Positions 25,394 through 34,916 of a stretch of 44,292 nt of DNA are shown here, piece after piece. The DNA lies in the NCBI GenBank assembly GCA_945787445.1, contig CALZHT010000052.1, positions 1-44,292 of the forward strand. Reading direction: 5' to 3'. The translations under genes were made by a program, and so were the position numbers. The notes under the pieces are model-generated. The model worked only from the letters and a program-made list of their open reading frames with translations, was not told the DNA's origin and did no database searches. This stretch comes from an uncultured Desulfobulbaceae bacterium (GTDB taxonomy: Bacteria > Desulfobacterota > Desulfobulbia > Desulfobulbales > CALZHT01). The first letter of the stretch is position 1. Every line of letters begins with the position of its first letter.

Positions 25394-25705
25394 TTATACA
25401 GCTATATCTTTTATCTCAAGTGCGGTAAACAACTGGCGATGACCTTTTTTTACCCGGTATCCCTTTCTGCGTTTCTTTTTGAAGACAATTACCTTCTTAT
25501 CCTTTCCCTGCTCAACAATCTGGGCAGTCACTTTGGCTCCATCAAGGACAGGCTGCCCGACCTTAATATCGTCGCCATCAGCGACCAACAGCACATCGGT
25601 AAGCTCGACCGTGGCGCCTATTTCACCTGCCAGCTTCTCAACACGCACCCGGGTGCCTGGTTCTACTTGATATTGTTTACCGCCGGTGCGGATAATTGCG
25701 TACAT
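25394..25705 (-). CDS. rplU: 50S ribosomal protein L21
   Basis: 103 residues from the ATG at 25705 (MYAIIRTGGKQYQVEPG), with a strong GGAGG site ahead of it; a longer frame is not needed. The C-terminal signature KKKRRKGYRVKKGHRQ is typical of L21. It binds 23S rRNA, close to L20. The rng-rplU-rpmA-obgE order is the classical one. Confidence 0.97.
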   Translation of the reverse strand: MYAIIRTGGKQYQVEPGTRVRVEKLAGEIGATVELTDVLLVADGDDIKVGQPVLDGAKVTAQIVEQGKDKKVIVFKKKRRKGYRVKKGHRQLFTALEIKDIAV

Positions 25706-25829
25706 AGTTCCTCCACTTTTGATAATGCTGCCGATTGTTTTCCATCGGCATACAGACAATTACATGTGTTTGCAGTGAAACGGAGATTAATACCATAATA
25801 GGACAAATTGTCAAGTTGCAAAATAGGAT

Positions 25830-27371
25830 CTACTTCTCCGCGCTCCAGATTATTTCGTACTTTTCAACATGCATATCTTTTGAAGGCATAATGACTAATC
25901 GTTTGCTTATATCCTGCTCAAGCTCATCAATGGTCTTGCTTTCATCTTTCAGCATTAACGAAGCAACCTGGGGGTTGACCTTGAGACTCACTGTCTTCCC
26001 AGGCATTTTTGGCCCGCTCCGCAAGACTTTCCGGAATATCTCATGACAGATGGTCCGGTTCGATTTTAAAACTCCTTCGCCGTGACAATAAAAGCATGGT
26101 TCACATATGGTTTGGTATAAATCTTCCCGGTTGCGTTTCCTGGTCATTTGCACCAGACCGAATTCAGAGACTTTAAGAATATTAATCTTGCTCTTGTCTT
26201 TTTTACAGGCCTCCACCAAGGCCCTGAATACCTCTTCCCGGTGGGCCTCGTTTTCCATGTCAATAAAGTCCATAATGATAATGCCGCCGATATTTCTGAG
26301 GCGTAGTTGGTATGCTATCTCTTTGACCGCTTCCATGTTGGTCTTGAAAATGGTTTCTTCGAGATCATCCTTTCCCACATAACGGCCGGTGTTGACGTCA
26401 ATAACCGTCAATGCTTCCGTGATTTCGATGATGATATAGCCGCCACAGCGCAACCATATCTTTTTATCAAGCACCCGGTTGACATCCATCTGGATGCCGT
26501 ATACATCAAAAACAGAATTTTCTTCCTCGCAGAAGTGGACCTTGTCTTTCAGGTGCGGGGCAAAATTATCAACAAAGGCCAGGACCCTTTTATAGGTTTT
26601 TTTATCATCCACCACCAATCGGTCCACCTCAGGAGTAAACATGTCTCGTACGGTCCGCAAGGTTATATCCAGGTCTTCGTAGACCAGACTCGGAATAGGG
26701 GCTTTGGCGGAACGGCCTTCAACTTCGCTCCACAGATAAAGGAGATACTCCATATCCGCCTCCAGCTCTTCGCTGCTGGCGCCTTCCCCCACTGTTCTGA
26801 CAATAAAGCCCATGCCCGCCGGTCTGAGAATTTCAATTTCATCACGAAGTTGCTGCCGGACATCCTCGCCTTCTATCTTTTTAGAGACCCCCACATGATC
26901 GGTCTTGGTCATAAAAACCAGGTTACGACTGGGCAAAGTGATATGATTGGTCAAACGCGCCCCTTTGGTGCCGATGGGCTCCTTACAGATCTGCACCAGA
27001 ATATTCTGACCCTCGCTCAACAACTCCTCTATATTGACGCCAGGTATCGCACGTCCCATTGAATCAGAAATACCATTGCCGCAACATGCATTCTCATCAT
27101 CCGAGTTCTCAAGAACCTGCAGTCTGTCTTCAAACTTCTCAGCATCAATATAAATGTCATCGATGTAAAGAAAACCTGTGCGATCTAGCCCGATATCCAC
27201 AAAGGCCGCCTGCATACCAGGCAAAACACGCCGAACTCTGCCGCGATAGACATTACCCACCAGGCTTTTTTCCGTAGGCCTTTCCAGATAGAACTCAACG
27301 AGATTGCCATATTCCACCAGGGCAATGCGTACTTCAAAAGGTGTGGCATTTATTATCAAATCTGTAGCCAT
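25830..27371 (-). CDS. rng: Ribonuclease G/E family endoribonuclease
   Basis: About 513 residues from the ATG at 27371 (MATDLIINATPFEVRIAL), preceded by AAAGGAA. An S1 RNA-binding domain at about 35-120 (GNVYRGRVRRVLPGMQAAFVD) comes first, then the 5'-sensor/RNase H-like region and the catalytic DNase I-like domain with metal-binding Asp in LTVIDVNTGRYVG and IIIMDFIDM. The zinc-link cysteines (CEPCFYCHG) and a small C-terminal domain follow. It lacks the long disordered degradosome scaffold of RNase E, so RNase G is the better name. It trims 16S rRNA and initiates mRNA decay. The gene starts 13 bp after the TIGR03960-type gene, an association seen across many bacteria. Confidence 0.95.
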   Translation of the reverse strand: MATDLIINATPFEVRIALVEYGNLVEFYLERPTEKSLVGNVYRGRVRRVLPGMQAAFVDIGLDRTGFLYIDDIYIDAEKFEDRLQVLENSDDENACCGNGISDSMGRAIPGVNIEELLSEGQNILVQICKEPIGTKGARLTNHITLPSRNLVFMTKTDHVGVSKKIEGEDVRQQLRDEIEILRPAGMGFIVRTVGEGASSEELEADMEYLLYLWSEVEGRSAKAPIPSLVYEDLDITLRTVRDMFTPEVDRLVVDDKKTYKRVLAFVDNFAPHLKDKVHFCEEENSVFDVYGIQMDVNRVLDKKIWLRCGGYIIIEITEALTVIDVNTGRYVGKDDLEETIFKTNMEAVKEIAYQLRLRNIGGIIIMDFIDMENEAHREEVFRALVEACKKDKSKINILKVSEFGLVQMTRKRNREDLYQTICEPCFYCHGEGVLKSNRTICHEIFRKVLRSGPKMPGKTVSLKVNPQVASLMLKDESKTIDELEQDISKRLVIMPSKDMHVEKYEIIWSAEK

Positions 27372-27384
27372 AAAGATATTTCCT

Positions 27385-30006
27385 TTATTGCAGTTCCCGG
27401 GTCCCCTCTTTGACGACTTTTGCCAGGCATACATCGTCATCCGACAAACCGAGAAGTCCTTTGAGCAGTTCCATAGGCTTGATGCTGGCCTGACCGGCTT
27501 GGCAGATCATGGCAAGCTTGACTGTTCCATTCTCAACAAGAGACAGATCAGAGACAATGGCCCTTGCATCTATCTCTTTTTCCTTACCTTTTCTCTTCCT
27601 GGTTAGAAAAAAATGTTCCTTTTCAAGGAAATTATCCAACATCAGGGAGTCAGGAGTCTTTGGCAAAGAAATATGATAACAAATTTCCATCTTTTCTCCC
27701 GTTTTTTTTAAGGCACTATCTATGTTAGTGATCCGTATACCGGGAGGAAGGTGTTGATTCATTAAAGCAATAAGAGAAGCCGTGTCAATCAGAGATTCGG
27801 ATAAATCCGCCAGAAAAAATTCTGCTCTGCTTTCTGTACCCACCGGAAGTGCAGGACTGAACGCAATTTTGGGGCTTGGATTGAATCCTTTTGAAAACAA
27901 CACGGGAAGCTTGATCCTCCTGAAAACCCGGAAAAACATCTGAATCAGTTCCAGATGGCTAATAAAGCGGGCTTCTCCGGATTTTACATAAGTAAATTTA
28001 TAGGTAAAACATGGTTCGACCGCCTGCCCTCTTTTCTTGGGTAATGGGCTGCTTTCTGGCTTTGCATGGTCTGAGACATCGGGCTGCTGTACTTCACCTG
28101 TTTGCTGAATACCCCCTTCTGCCGAGTTTTTCTTCTTTTCATGAAAAACTATGGGCTTGACGATTTTAAAATCACACAGTCCACATTTCTGGCAGCCCTC
28201 GCCTCTGCAATCCGGCGTATATTCGCCTATTCTGGATTTCTCAAGCTCCTCTACAAAAAAACCTTCCGCAACCCCCACATCAAGATGCTGCCAGGCAAGA
28301 GGCTCGGTTACTGCATATTTACGCAGATAACCAGCAAGATCAATGCCGCATTTTTCAGCAGACCGCTGCCATAAAGAAAGGTCAAAATGATCGGACCAGG
28401 CATCAAGGCGCGCCCCTTGCCGCCATGCCTCCTCAATAACATCGGCTAAGCGCCGGTCACCGCGCGACATGGCGCCCTCAAGAAAGCTCTGCTTTGGATC
28501 ATGCCATTTCAATTTCAACGTTTTCCCCTGCAAGCTTCTTTTCAAAAAGGCAATTCTCTCACACCCCTCGTCAATACTGAGTTGTTGCTCCCACTGAAAA
28601 GGAGTATGGGGCTTGGGCACAAAGGTCGCGGCACTCACATTGATTTGGCACCTGGAACCGCCAGCCATCCTCATTGCCTTTCGGGCAAGTTGCGGAATAG
28701 CCTCCAGGTCTTCCCAAGTCTCAGTAGGAAGGCCAAACATGAAATACAGTTTGATGAGTTTCCAGCCGAGGCCAAAGGCTTGTTTGCAGGTGTCAAGCAG
28801 GTCATTTTCGGTGATCCCTTTATTGATGACCTGGCGCAACCGTTCCGAACCGGCTTCCGGCGCCAGGGTGAACCCGGTTTTCCGTACCCTTTTGATTTGT
28901 TCCATGATAGCCGGGGTCAATGTTCCCACCCGCATGGACGGCATGGAAACCGAGACCTTCTGATCAACAAATTCATCCATGAGATTGATCAGCACGTCGC
29001 CCAAACAGGAATAGTCGCCAGTACTCAAGGAAAGCAGCGCAAGTTCCTCAAAACCACCGTTGTTGATGCCCTCCAGCGCCATTGCCAACACCTGTTCAGG
29101 GGAACGCTCCCGAACCGGCCGGTAGATAACGCCGGCCTGGCAGAACCGGCATCCCCGCGTGCATCCTCTGGCAATCTCCAGGCCGAACCGGTCATGGACA
29201 ATCTTATTTATGGATACCAGTGGCCTTGAATACATATGGCCTTGGAGACTTGGCAGAATCCGGCGCTTTACTTTGCAATAATCCTCCTGCAAAGGTTTCA
29301 TGCCCAGGAAACGGCCGTTCTGGTCATAACGCGGCTTGAAGAATCCTGGTACATAAAGACCTTCAACCATGCGCAGCAGGTCAAGCAGTTCAGCCCTTCC
29401 CATACCTTCCTTTTTAGCGGCAACAACAATGTCGGCTATCTCAAGAACAGCCTCTTCGCCGTCTCCGAGCAGGATGGCATCAAAAAAATCTGCAACCGGT
29501 TCAGGATGAAAGGCGCAAGGTCCTCCGCCCAGCACCAGTGGATGGCTGTTGTCGCGCTCTGCGGCACGGAATGGAATGGAAGCCAGATCAAGTATGGTCA
29601 GGATGTTGCTGTAACACAGTTCATATGGAAGGGTGATGCCGATAATATCAAAATCCATTAGGGGCCGCCGGGATTCAAGGGAAAAAAGATGTTGACCCTT
29701 GGAGCGGAGAATCTGTTCCAGATCCGTGTCAGGAGTATAAACCCTTTCTGCCAGGATATCGTGCCGTCGGTTAAGAATCTGGTAAAGTATCTGCAAGCCC
29801 TGGTGCGACATGCCGATTTCATACAGATCAGGAAAGGCCAGAGCTATGTGGAGTTCGACCTGGTGCCAGTCCTTGCGGACGGCATTGAATTCGAATCCGC
29901 AGTACCTGCTTGGTTTATTCACCAGAGGCAGTATTGCATCGAAATTGAAGTGCCCTGCAGTCTGCTGCGGGGAAATGCCGAACGTAGGGTGATTATTATT
30001 GGTCAT
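27385..30006 (-). CDS. B12-binding-type radical SAM protein fused to a TIGR03936/DUF2344 domain
   Basis: 873 residues. The N-terminal part (about 1-630) has a cobalamin-binding-like segment (ALAFPDLYEIGMSHQGL, FDIIGITLPYELCYSN), GGGPCAFHPEP, and a radical SAM cluster C282-x3-C286-x2-C289 (GCTRGCRFC). LAPEAGSERLR, FMFGLPTETWEDL and a cysteine cluster CRGEGCQKCGLCDF near 610 follow. The C-terminal 220 residues (YKFTYVKSGEARFISHLEL, FSKGFNPSPKIAFSPALPVG) form the separate TIGR03936/DUF2344 domain, here fused through a low-complexity linker. In other bacteria the two are neighbouring genes next to rng, rplU and rpmA. The linkage and RNA-related neighbours suggest tRNA or ribosome modification, but the reaction is not established as far as I know. 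Confidence 0.92.
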   Translation of the reverse strand: MTNNNHPTFGISPQQTAGHFNFDAILPLVNKPSRYCGFEFNAVRKDWHQVELHIALAFPDLYEIGMSHQGLQILYQILNRRHDILAERVYTPDTDLEQILRSKGQHLFSLESRRPLMDFDIIGITLPYELCYSNILTILDLASIPFRAAERDNSHPLVLGGGPCAFHPEPVADFFDAILLGDGEEAVLEIADIVVAAKKEGMGRAELLDLLRMVEGLYVPGFFKPRYDQNGRFLGMKPLQEDYCKVKRRILPSLQGHMYSRPLVSINKIVHDRFGLEIARGCTRGCRFCQAGVIYRPVRERSPEQVLAMALEGINNGGFEELALLSLSTGDYSCLGDVLINLMDEFVDQKVSVSMPSMRVGTLTPAIMEQIKRVRKTGFTLAPEAGSERLRQVINKGITENDLLDTCKQAFGLGWKLIKLYFMFGLPTETWEDLEAIPQLARKAMRMAGGSRCQINVSAATFVPKPHTPFQWEQQLSIDEGCERIAFLKRSLQGKTLKLKWHDPKQSFLEGAMSRGDRRLADVIEEAWRQGARLDAWSDHFDLSLWQRSAEKCGIDLAGYLRKYAVTEPLAWQHLDVGVAEGFFVEELEKSRIGEYTPDCRGEGCQKCGLCDFKIVKPIVFHEKKKNSAEGGIQQTGEVQQPDVSDHAKPESSPLPKKRGQAVEPCFTYKFTYVKSGEARFISHLELIQMFFRVFRRIKLPVLFSKGFNPSPKIAFSPALPVGTESRAEFFLADLSESLIDTASLIALMNQHLPPGIRITNIDSALKKTGEKMEICYHISLPKTPDSLMLDNFLEKEHFFLTRKRKGKEKEIDARAIVSDLSLVENGTVKLAMICQAGQASIKPMELLKGLLGLSDDDVCLAKVVKEGTRELQ

Positions 30007-30099
30007 TCGCTAATGTATCTCCTTCAGGGTACTGATCCCACTGAAAGGGGATTTCCGATTCGCACTCACAAGCAGCGGGGAAGGCGTTGCTTTGCATGT

Positions 30100-30900
30100 T
30101 CACTGGACCACTACCTTTTCAAACCCAGGCGGCAGCTTGACTTCAAAATCTGCAGCGGTGAATCTGGCGGCAGCTTCCCAAGACAACTTAATTGAGAGAG
30201 ACCCATTATTACCCGGGAGAGTTAAGGCAATTCTGCGGGGCAATGGACAAGCACCTTCTGAATATTCCTCATAGCGCACATCAGCAAGCTTATTACCATC
30301 ACTGTTTAAAAGGATATGCTGTAACAAGACCTTCTTTTCTCGATCAAAAAGTACCAGACTCTCACCAGCGTCAGATCCGCAACACAGGGAGAGCCAAAAG
30401 CCATCACCTTTTTCTGCCTTGGACACCGAGAGGATATGCAAAGGTCCCGGTTTGAGTCTGCCGATGAGCCAATAGTAAAGGTATTCCGGCTCAAACCCTG
30501 CCGGAGCATACTTTAGATAGGATTTGGATTGCACCTTCCCTTCATATGCTCTGGATCCGGCAACATCGATATACAGGAAAGCCTCACCGTCACTGGTAAA
30601 AATCACCAGAGGTTGCCCCAAAGGATTAATGCCGACGAACTTCACAAAGGAGGGAGCCATTGTCTGGAGAAAACCGTTGATGGATCCGGATCGGATTATG
30701 GTCTTCAGGGTAATGTCGACATCTGCATCTAGGCAGCATTGGCATTCCTTCTGTCTCTGCACCATGTCCTGAAAGAGAGTAATAATTTCTTCTTTCTCTT
30801 CTTCCGGGATACTAAGCGAAACAGGCAGACCGGCACAGGCTGCCATCCCTAAAAATGCCAGGCAACAAAAAACCGAACCGATTTTAGCAATACTATACAT
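30100..30900 (-). CDS. LolB/LolA-like outer-membrane lipoprotein
   Basis: 266 residues from the ATG at 30900. It has a lipoprotein signal peptide (MYSIAKIGSVFCCLAFLGMAAC, lipid-attachment Cys22). The mature part reads like the LolA/LolB half-barrel fold: SINGFLQTMAPSFVKFVGINP, VIFTSDGEAFLYIDV, then YWLIGRLKPGP, and a C-terminal strand rich in PPGFEKVVV. The frame stays open upstream to an ATG at 31065 that overlaps the stop of the TPR gene (ATGA). That would add 55 basic residues encoded largely by an inverted-repeat element and bury the signal peptide, so 30900 is preferred although it has no ribosome binding site. It probably carries or inserts lipoproteins or another envelope lipid together with the TPR lipoprotein. 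Confidence 0.7.
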   Translation of the reverse strand: MYSIAKIGSVFCCLAFLGMAACAGLPVSLSIPEEEKEEIITLFQDMVQRQKECQCCLDADVDITLKTIIRSGSINGFLQTMAPSFVKFVGINPLGQPLVIFTSDGEAFLYIDVAGSRAYEGKVQSKSYLKYAPAGFEPEYLYYWLIGRLKPGPLHILSVSKAEKGDGFWLSLCCGSDAGESLVLFDREKKVLLQHILLNSDGNKLADVRYEEYSEGACPLPRRIALTLPGNNGSLSIKLSWEAAARFTAADFEVKLPPGFEKVVVQ

Positions 30901-31039
30901 AGCGCCATAAGTTCGAGGCGCCCAGCCAGGCGAGGAACGAGCGAGGAGCCGGCGGAGCAGCCTTGGTAGCGCTGTGAGCAGGCACCGCAGCAAGTGACGA
31001 AGCATGATGGGATGTATCGGACTTATGTCGCTGTGTATA
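30894..31039. repeat. Inverted-repeat element at the lipoprotein gene start
   Basis: 146 bp with terminal inverted repeats of about 22 bp: the left end tatacatagcgccataagttcg pairs with the right end cggacttatgtcgctgtgtata at about 19 of 22 positions. The GC-rich interior has purine-rich GAGG and GAGGAGCC runs and no stop in the lipoprotein frame. The left end includes the start codon of the lipoprotein gene (30898-30900). Confidence 0.75.
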
Positions 31040-31061
31040 GTGGACAAGCCCCGGCAAAACA

Positions 31062-32792
31062 TCATTTTTTGAGCGCATCAATTTTAGCTTTAACCGAGGT
31101 TTTTTTATCCTCCTCATCGTAATTCTCAAAGGCCTTCTCATACGCTTCCAGGGCTTCCTTGTATTTATGCAACTTTCGGTAGGCGTCGCCAATGTGCTCA
31201 TTGATTGTTGGATCATCAGACTCGAAAGAGAGCGCCTTCTCGAGTTCTTCAACCGCCCTGTCATAGTCGCCCATCTTGAAATACACCCAACCGAGGCTAT
31301 CCTGGATAAATCCATCCTCCGGCCGCAACTTCACCGCTTTCTTGACATATTCCAGCGCCTTTTCAAGATTTTCATCGTTATCAGCCCAGCTATAGCCAAG
31401 ATAATTGAGGGCATAAGGGTCATCAGGATTTTCGATCAGAATTTTTTCCATCATCTCAATGGCAGGATTTCTTTCGCCTATACTGTCAAGAAACATGCCA
31501 TATTCGTAAATCAGCCTTGTTTCAGCCGGGTATGTATCCAAGGCCTCTTGAAAGATTTGCTTCGCCATATCTATCTTTTCTTGTTTTTTATATATGGCAG
31601 CCAAGGCGCCATAGAAGCTCATTTTCATTGTTTCTGGTTTGGCAATCCGCTTTTTTAATTCCTGCTCGGCCCCTGCATAATCCCCTTCCTCCTCCAAAAT
31701 CTTGACCAACAGAAGCACCGCCTCTTCATATCCCTTGAAATCGAAAGAGAGGTTGCCAAGTTTTTCTTTTGCCGTCTTTTTATCTCCCTTTTGGAAATAG
31801 GTTAAGGCGAGCATATAACGAGCTAGGTCAAGTGTATTGTCCTCCTTGAGCATCTGTGAAAAATGTTCTATGGCTAGGTCGTATTGTTCCTGCTCCAGGA
31901 GTATCCTGCCAATAGTGAAATCCACTGCTTCAACATCAATTGCATAGCCCTTCAGTTCTTTTAATTCAGCCAAAGCCTGCTCTTTATCATCCTTTTTTAG
32001 ATACAATGCGATCAATCTACGACGCACATTTTCTTCTGAGGCATCTTCTTTCAAAAGACGTTTATACATCTCGATCGCCTTTTCATATTGCTCCTCTTTT
32101 TCATAAAGCATGGCGATTTCCAGGGCCAGGGATGAAGACCAGTTGAGATTCAGGGCTTTCTCGTACGCGGAAAGCGCTTTATTGTAAAAAAGAAGCTCTT
32201 TATTCAATTTGCCGAGAAAGTAATACCCCAGGTAGGATTCCGGATCCTTTTCGACCAGACGCTCAAAAACTTTTTGCGCCTTTCCGTATTCCTTTTCGCG
32301 CGCATGAAGTGAGCCAAGCATCAGTAAAACCCGCACATTTCCAGGATTTTCCTTTAACAGAGAATTATAGATGTCCACCGCCTTGTCACTCTTTCCCATG
32401 GATGCATGAAGATTGGCCATCAGGAGCTGCGTATCCGTATCTGAGGGTTTTTCCGCGATAACATTTTCCATGAGTGCCAGGGCCTGCTCTTTCCTCCCCA
32501 TCTTGATATGCAGCATGATAAGTTTGTTCATCACATAGTCTGCCTTTGGGTCACAGACCAAGGCTTTTTCATAAGCTTCCAGCGCCTCGTCGTTGCGGTC
32601 TTCAAGTTCGGCGGATTTTCCCCATAAGAAATAAAAATAGGCACAGGAGGAATCAACTGATTCTTCGTAGGGTTCATCGGGCCCTATTCCCTCTTCGTTC
32701 GATTTGAACTGCTTGTAGGTGGTTTGTTGGGCGGTCGTACAGGATATGACGGCAAAAAGCAGCAAAGTGCCCAGTAAAGGTAGTTTTTTCAT
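31062..32792 (-). CDS. TPR-repeat lipoprotein
   Basis: 576 residues. The lipoprotein signal MKKLPLLGTLLLFAVISC has the lipidated Cys18. Continuous tetratricopeptide repeats of 34 residues then run from about 50 to the end, with the usual W/L-G-Y-A-P spacing (LGKLNKELLFYNKALSAYEKAL, LGYSWADNDENLEKALEYVKKA). Such proteins are scaffolds for protein-protein contacts, here on the periplasmic face of a membrane. The next gene overlaps the stop through ATGA and encodes a LolB-like lipoprotein, so an envelope-assembly role for the pair is likely. The protein resembles TPR lipoproteins found near this lipoprotein family in other deltaproteobacteria; I cannot name a specific substrate. Confidence 0.85.
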   Translation of the reverse strand: MKKLPLLGTLLLFAVISCTTAQQTTYKQFKSNEEGIGPDEPYEESVDSSCAYFYFLWGKSAELEDRNDEALEAYEKALVCDPKADYVMNKLIMLHIKMGRKEQALALMENVIAEKPSDTDTQLLMANLHASMGKSDKAVDIYNSLLKENPGNVRVLLMLGSLHAREKEYGKAQKVFERLVEKDPESYLGYYFLGKLNKELLFYNKALSAYEKALNLNWSSSLALEIAMLYEKEEQYEKAIEMYKRLLKEDASEENVRRRLIALYLKKDDKEQALAELKELKGYAIDVEAVDFTIGRILLEQEQYDLAIEHFSQMLKEDNTLDLARYMLALTYFQKGDKKTAKEKLGNLSFDFKGYEEAVLLLVKILEEEGDYAGAEQELKKRIAKPETMKMSFYGALAAIYKKQEKIDMAKQIFQEALDTYPAETRLIYEYGMFLDSIGERNPAIEMMEKILIENPDDPYALNYLGYSWADNDENLEKALEYVKKAVKLRPEDGFIQDSLGWVYFKMGDYDRAVEELEKALSFESDDPTINEHIGDAYRKLHKYKEALEAYEKAFENYDEEDKKTSVKAKIDALKK

Positions 32793-32972
32793 GGAAGATC
32801 CTTTAGTTCAATCGATACCACATGGAACGTATACTATCATAACTGGCTGATATTGCATCCAGCTTTCTCAAGAAATCTCAGCGTACCAGGCCCTTACGAG
32901 TCTGAAAGACATCGAAAGTAGGTATTGGCGCCATATCATTCCACATCCAGCCCGACTCAACAACCTCCGGCC

Positions 32973-33205
32973 AAAGACGGTGGATTGAACGAAAAGGGCT
33001 GCAAGTCCGGATATGGCCCAAACAGATCAGTTTTTTCCGTGCTCGTGCTCGTAATTGTAATCGTAAAGGAAGCAACGTTACGTTTTTGATCAACATTACA
33101 AAGAGGATAGATTACGATTACGAGCACGAAAATAGTAAATATGAGAAAAAGCTGCCCGAAAGGCAAAGTATTACTCTTAGTTGAGACCAATATCACACCG
33201 ATGCT
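32973..33205. repeat. Hexamer-rich inverted-repeat element, copy 1
   Basis: It lies in the 422-bp gap 32793-33214, in which I see no gene. The left arm has ccgtgctcgtgctcgtaat (degenerate CGTGCT units) and the right arm has cgattacgagcacgaaaata, its reverse complement in part. The left flank (gacggtggattgaacgaaa ... gtccggatatgg) and the right flank (ttgagaccaa) recur in the element at 40890-41215, so the two are related copies. Confidence 0.7.
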
Positions 33206-33214
33206 TTCGCGGTA

Positions 33215-33877
33215 TTACGAATGTGCAAACCCCTTATTTTTTAAGACCTTCCCAACAATATTTATAATTTCTGCATGAACAGTTTCAGGCGTACCCGATG
33301 CTTTTATCCGGACTATGAAATCGCGTCGTATTCCTAAAAAAATTTCCGCAACCTTCCGTAATTCTGCTTCCTGTTCAAAATCATTCAATGTTTCTTTTCT
33401 GTTATTTTCAATCCGGCTAATACTCTCAGAAGGTGACAACAGCAATAACAGAACCAGATCAGGCTCAGGCGCAAACTTCTCATTAGCTGCGAGGATGGTT
33501 TCTACATCATGCCCGGCAGCGCCCTGGTAAGCTGCGGTGGAAAAGTAATACCGATCAGTAATAACGATCTTTCCCCGGGCAAGGGCCGGATTAATCACCT
33601 GGTCAACGTGCTCACGCCGGTCCTCCAAGAAAAGTCGTAATTCTTCTTCAGGGGAAACAGTATTACGACTGGAAAACAATGTCCGTATTTTTTGCCCATA
33701 TTTCCCAGAGGTCGGCTCCCTGGTTGTTACAACATCGTATCCCCGGCGCTCCAGCGCTTCAGCCAGAAGGTGCACCTGGGTGCTTTTGCCCGTACCATCA
33801 ATTCCCTCAAAAACAATTAAAAGCCCCTGGCGGTCCTTGGCGATTTCGTTGCCTGTCTGGGTATCCGTATTATGCAT
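33215..33877 (-). CDS. tmk: Thymidylate kinase
   Basis: 220 residues from the ATG at 33877, which overlaps the end of pdxA by eight bases; a TTG six codons upstream is less likely. Walker A FEGIDGTGKST (23-33), TTREPTSG, the nucleoside-binding DRYYFSTAAYQG and the LID region ENNRKETLNDFE are all present. It converts dTMP to dTDP. The protein reads as intact. It is the fifth gene of a chain of overlapping genes from rnhB onward, and is separated from the TPR gene by the repeat-containing gap. Confidence 0.95.
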   Translation of the reverse strand: MHNTDTQTGNEIAKDRQGLLIVFEGIDGTGKSTQVHLLAEALERRGYDVVTTREPTSGKYGQKIRTLFSSRNTVSPEEELRLFLEDRREHVDQVINPALARGKIVITDRYYFSTAAYQGAAGHDVETILAANEKFAPEPDLVLLLLLSPSESISRIENNRKETLNDFEQEAELRKVAEIFLGIRRDFIVRIKASGTPETVHAEIINIVGKVLKNKGFAHS

Positions 33878-34916
33878 TAATGTTTTGCAGATCAAAATGG
33901 TGTCGATTTGTTACTATGTCAGATGCCATGCGCCACGCCGCCTCCAGGCTTTTTGAACTGGCGAGGCCCTTCCCTGCTATATCATAGGCAGTACCGTGAT
34001 CAACGGATGTTCTTACAATGGGCAATCCCAAGGTCACATTGACTCCATCTTCAAAATGGAGAAGTTTGAAAGGAATCAAACCCTGATCATGGTACATGCA
34101 AACAACTGCATCGAATTCTCCGTTCGCAGCCCGGTGAAAAACCGTATCAGGAGGATATGGGCCGCTCACCGGCCATCCGTTGGCCGCTGCCTCGGCAACG
34201 GCAGGAGCGATCTCACGTTCTTCCTCGTCGCCGAAAAGTCCTTCTTCGCCGGCATGGGGATTTAAGGCGGCAACCGCAATTCGAGGATTTGTAATACCGA
34301 AATCTCTCTGCAAAGCGGCAAAAGACATCCTGATCAAACGGAGAACCTCCTTCCTGGTAACCATTTCCGGCACGTTGCGCAGAGGGTTATGGATGGTGAC
34401 CAAGATTACCCGCAACCTCTCTCCCGCCATCATCATGGCGAAATCCGAGGTTCCGCAGAGCGAGGCCAGCATTTCCGTATGACCTGGGAAAGTATAGCCT
34501 GCCTTATGAAGGGCGGCCTTGCTGATTGGGCAGGTGGCCATGCCTGCTAAAGCACCTGTCTGGATTAGGTGCACCGCTTCTTCAATATATCTGGCCATGG
34601 CTCTTCCTGTTTCTCTGGAGGGACTCCCCCAAGCAAGATTTCCGTCCAAGTTTGAAAGGGCGAGGACATTGACGCTATTCTGTTCGATTGGCTGGCCGGG
34701 AAGCCACTCAACAATTCTCGCCTTTATGCCCAGCAGCGCGGCACTCTCTGCAAGCACACCGCAATCACCGAGCACCACCGCATTAAATGAAGGCGTGCCT
34801 GTAAAACCGGATAAAAAGCGGATAATGATTTCCGGCCCGATGCCGACCGGACAACCCATGGTAATCCCTATAATCCTGGTCTCTACTTGTCTTTGAACAG
34901 TCTTGCTATATCCCAT
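33870..34916 (-). CDS. pdxA: 4-hydroxythreonine-4-phosphate dehydrogenase
   Basis: 348 residues from the ATG at 34916, which overlaps yraN by 11 bases. A TTG at 34928 would add four residues. Signatures: ITMGCPVGIGPEI near the start (Cys where many homologues have Asp), GHTEMLA, NPHAGEEGLFGDEE, and the metal/substrate region YHDQGLIPFKLL with GLPIVRTSVDHGTAYDIAGKG. It oxidises 4-phosphohydroxy-L-threonine in the pyridoxal 5'-phosphate pathway. No other PLP synthesis gene is nearby. Confidence 0.94.
   Translation of the reverse strand: MGYSKTVQRQVETRIIGITMGCPVGIGPEIIIRFLSGFTGTPSFNAVVLGDCGVLAESAALLGIKARIVEWLPGQPIEQNSVNVLALSNLDGNLAWGSPSRETGRAMARYIEEAVHLIQTGALAGMATCPISKAALHKAGYTFPGHTEMLASLCGTSDFAMMMAGERLRVILVTIHNPLRNVPEMVTRKEVLRLIRMSFAALQRDFGITNPRIAVAALNPHAGEEGLFGDEEEREIAPAVAEAAANGWPVSGPYPPDTVFHRAANGEFDAVVCMYHDQGLIPFKLLHFEDGVNVTLGLPIVRTSVDHGTAYDIAGKGLASSKSLEAAWRMASDIVTNRHHFDLQNINA

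Noticed and set aside
28501-29229. 242-codon open frame on the plus strand
   Set aside because: Antisense to the radical SAM fusion gene; shadow of its codon usage.
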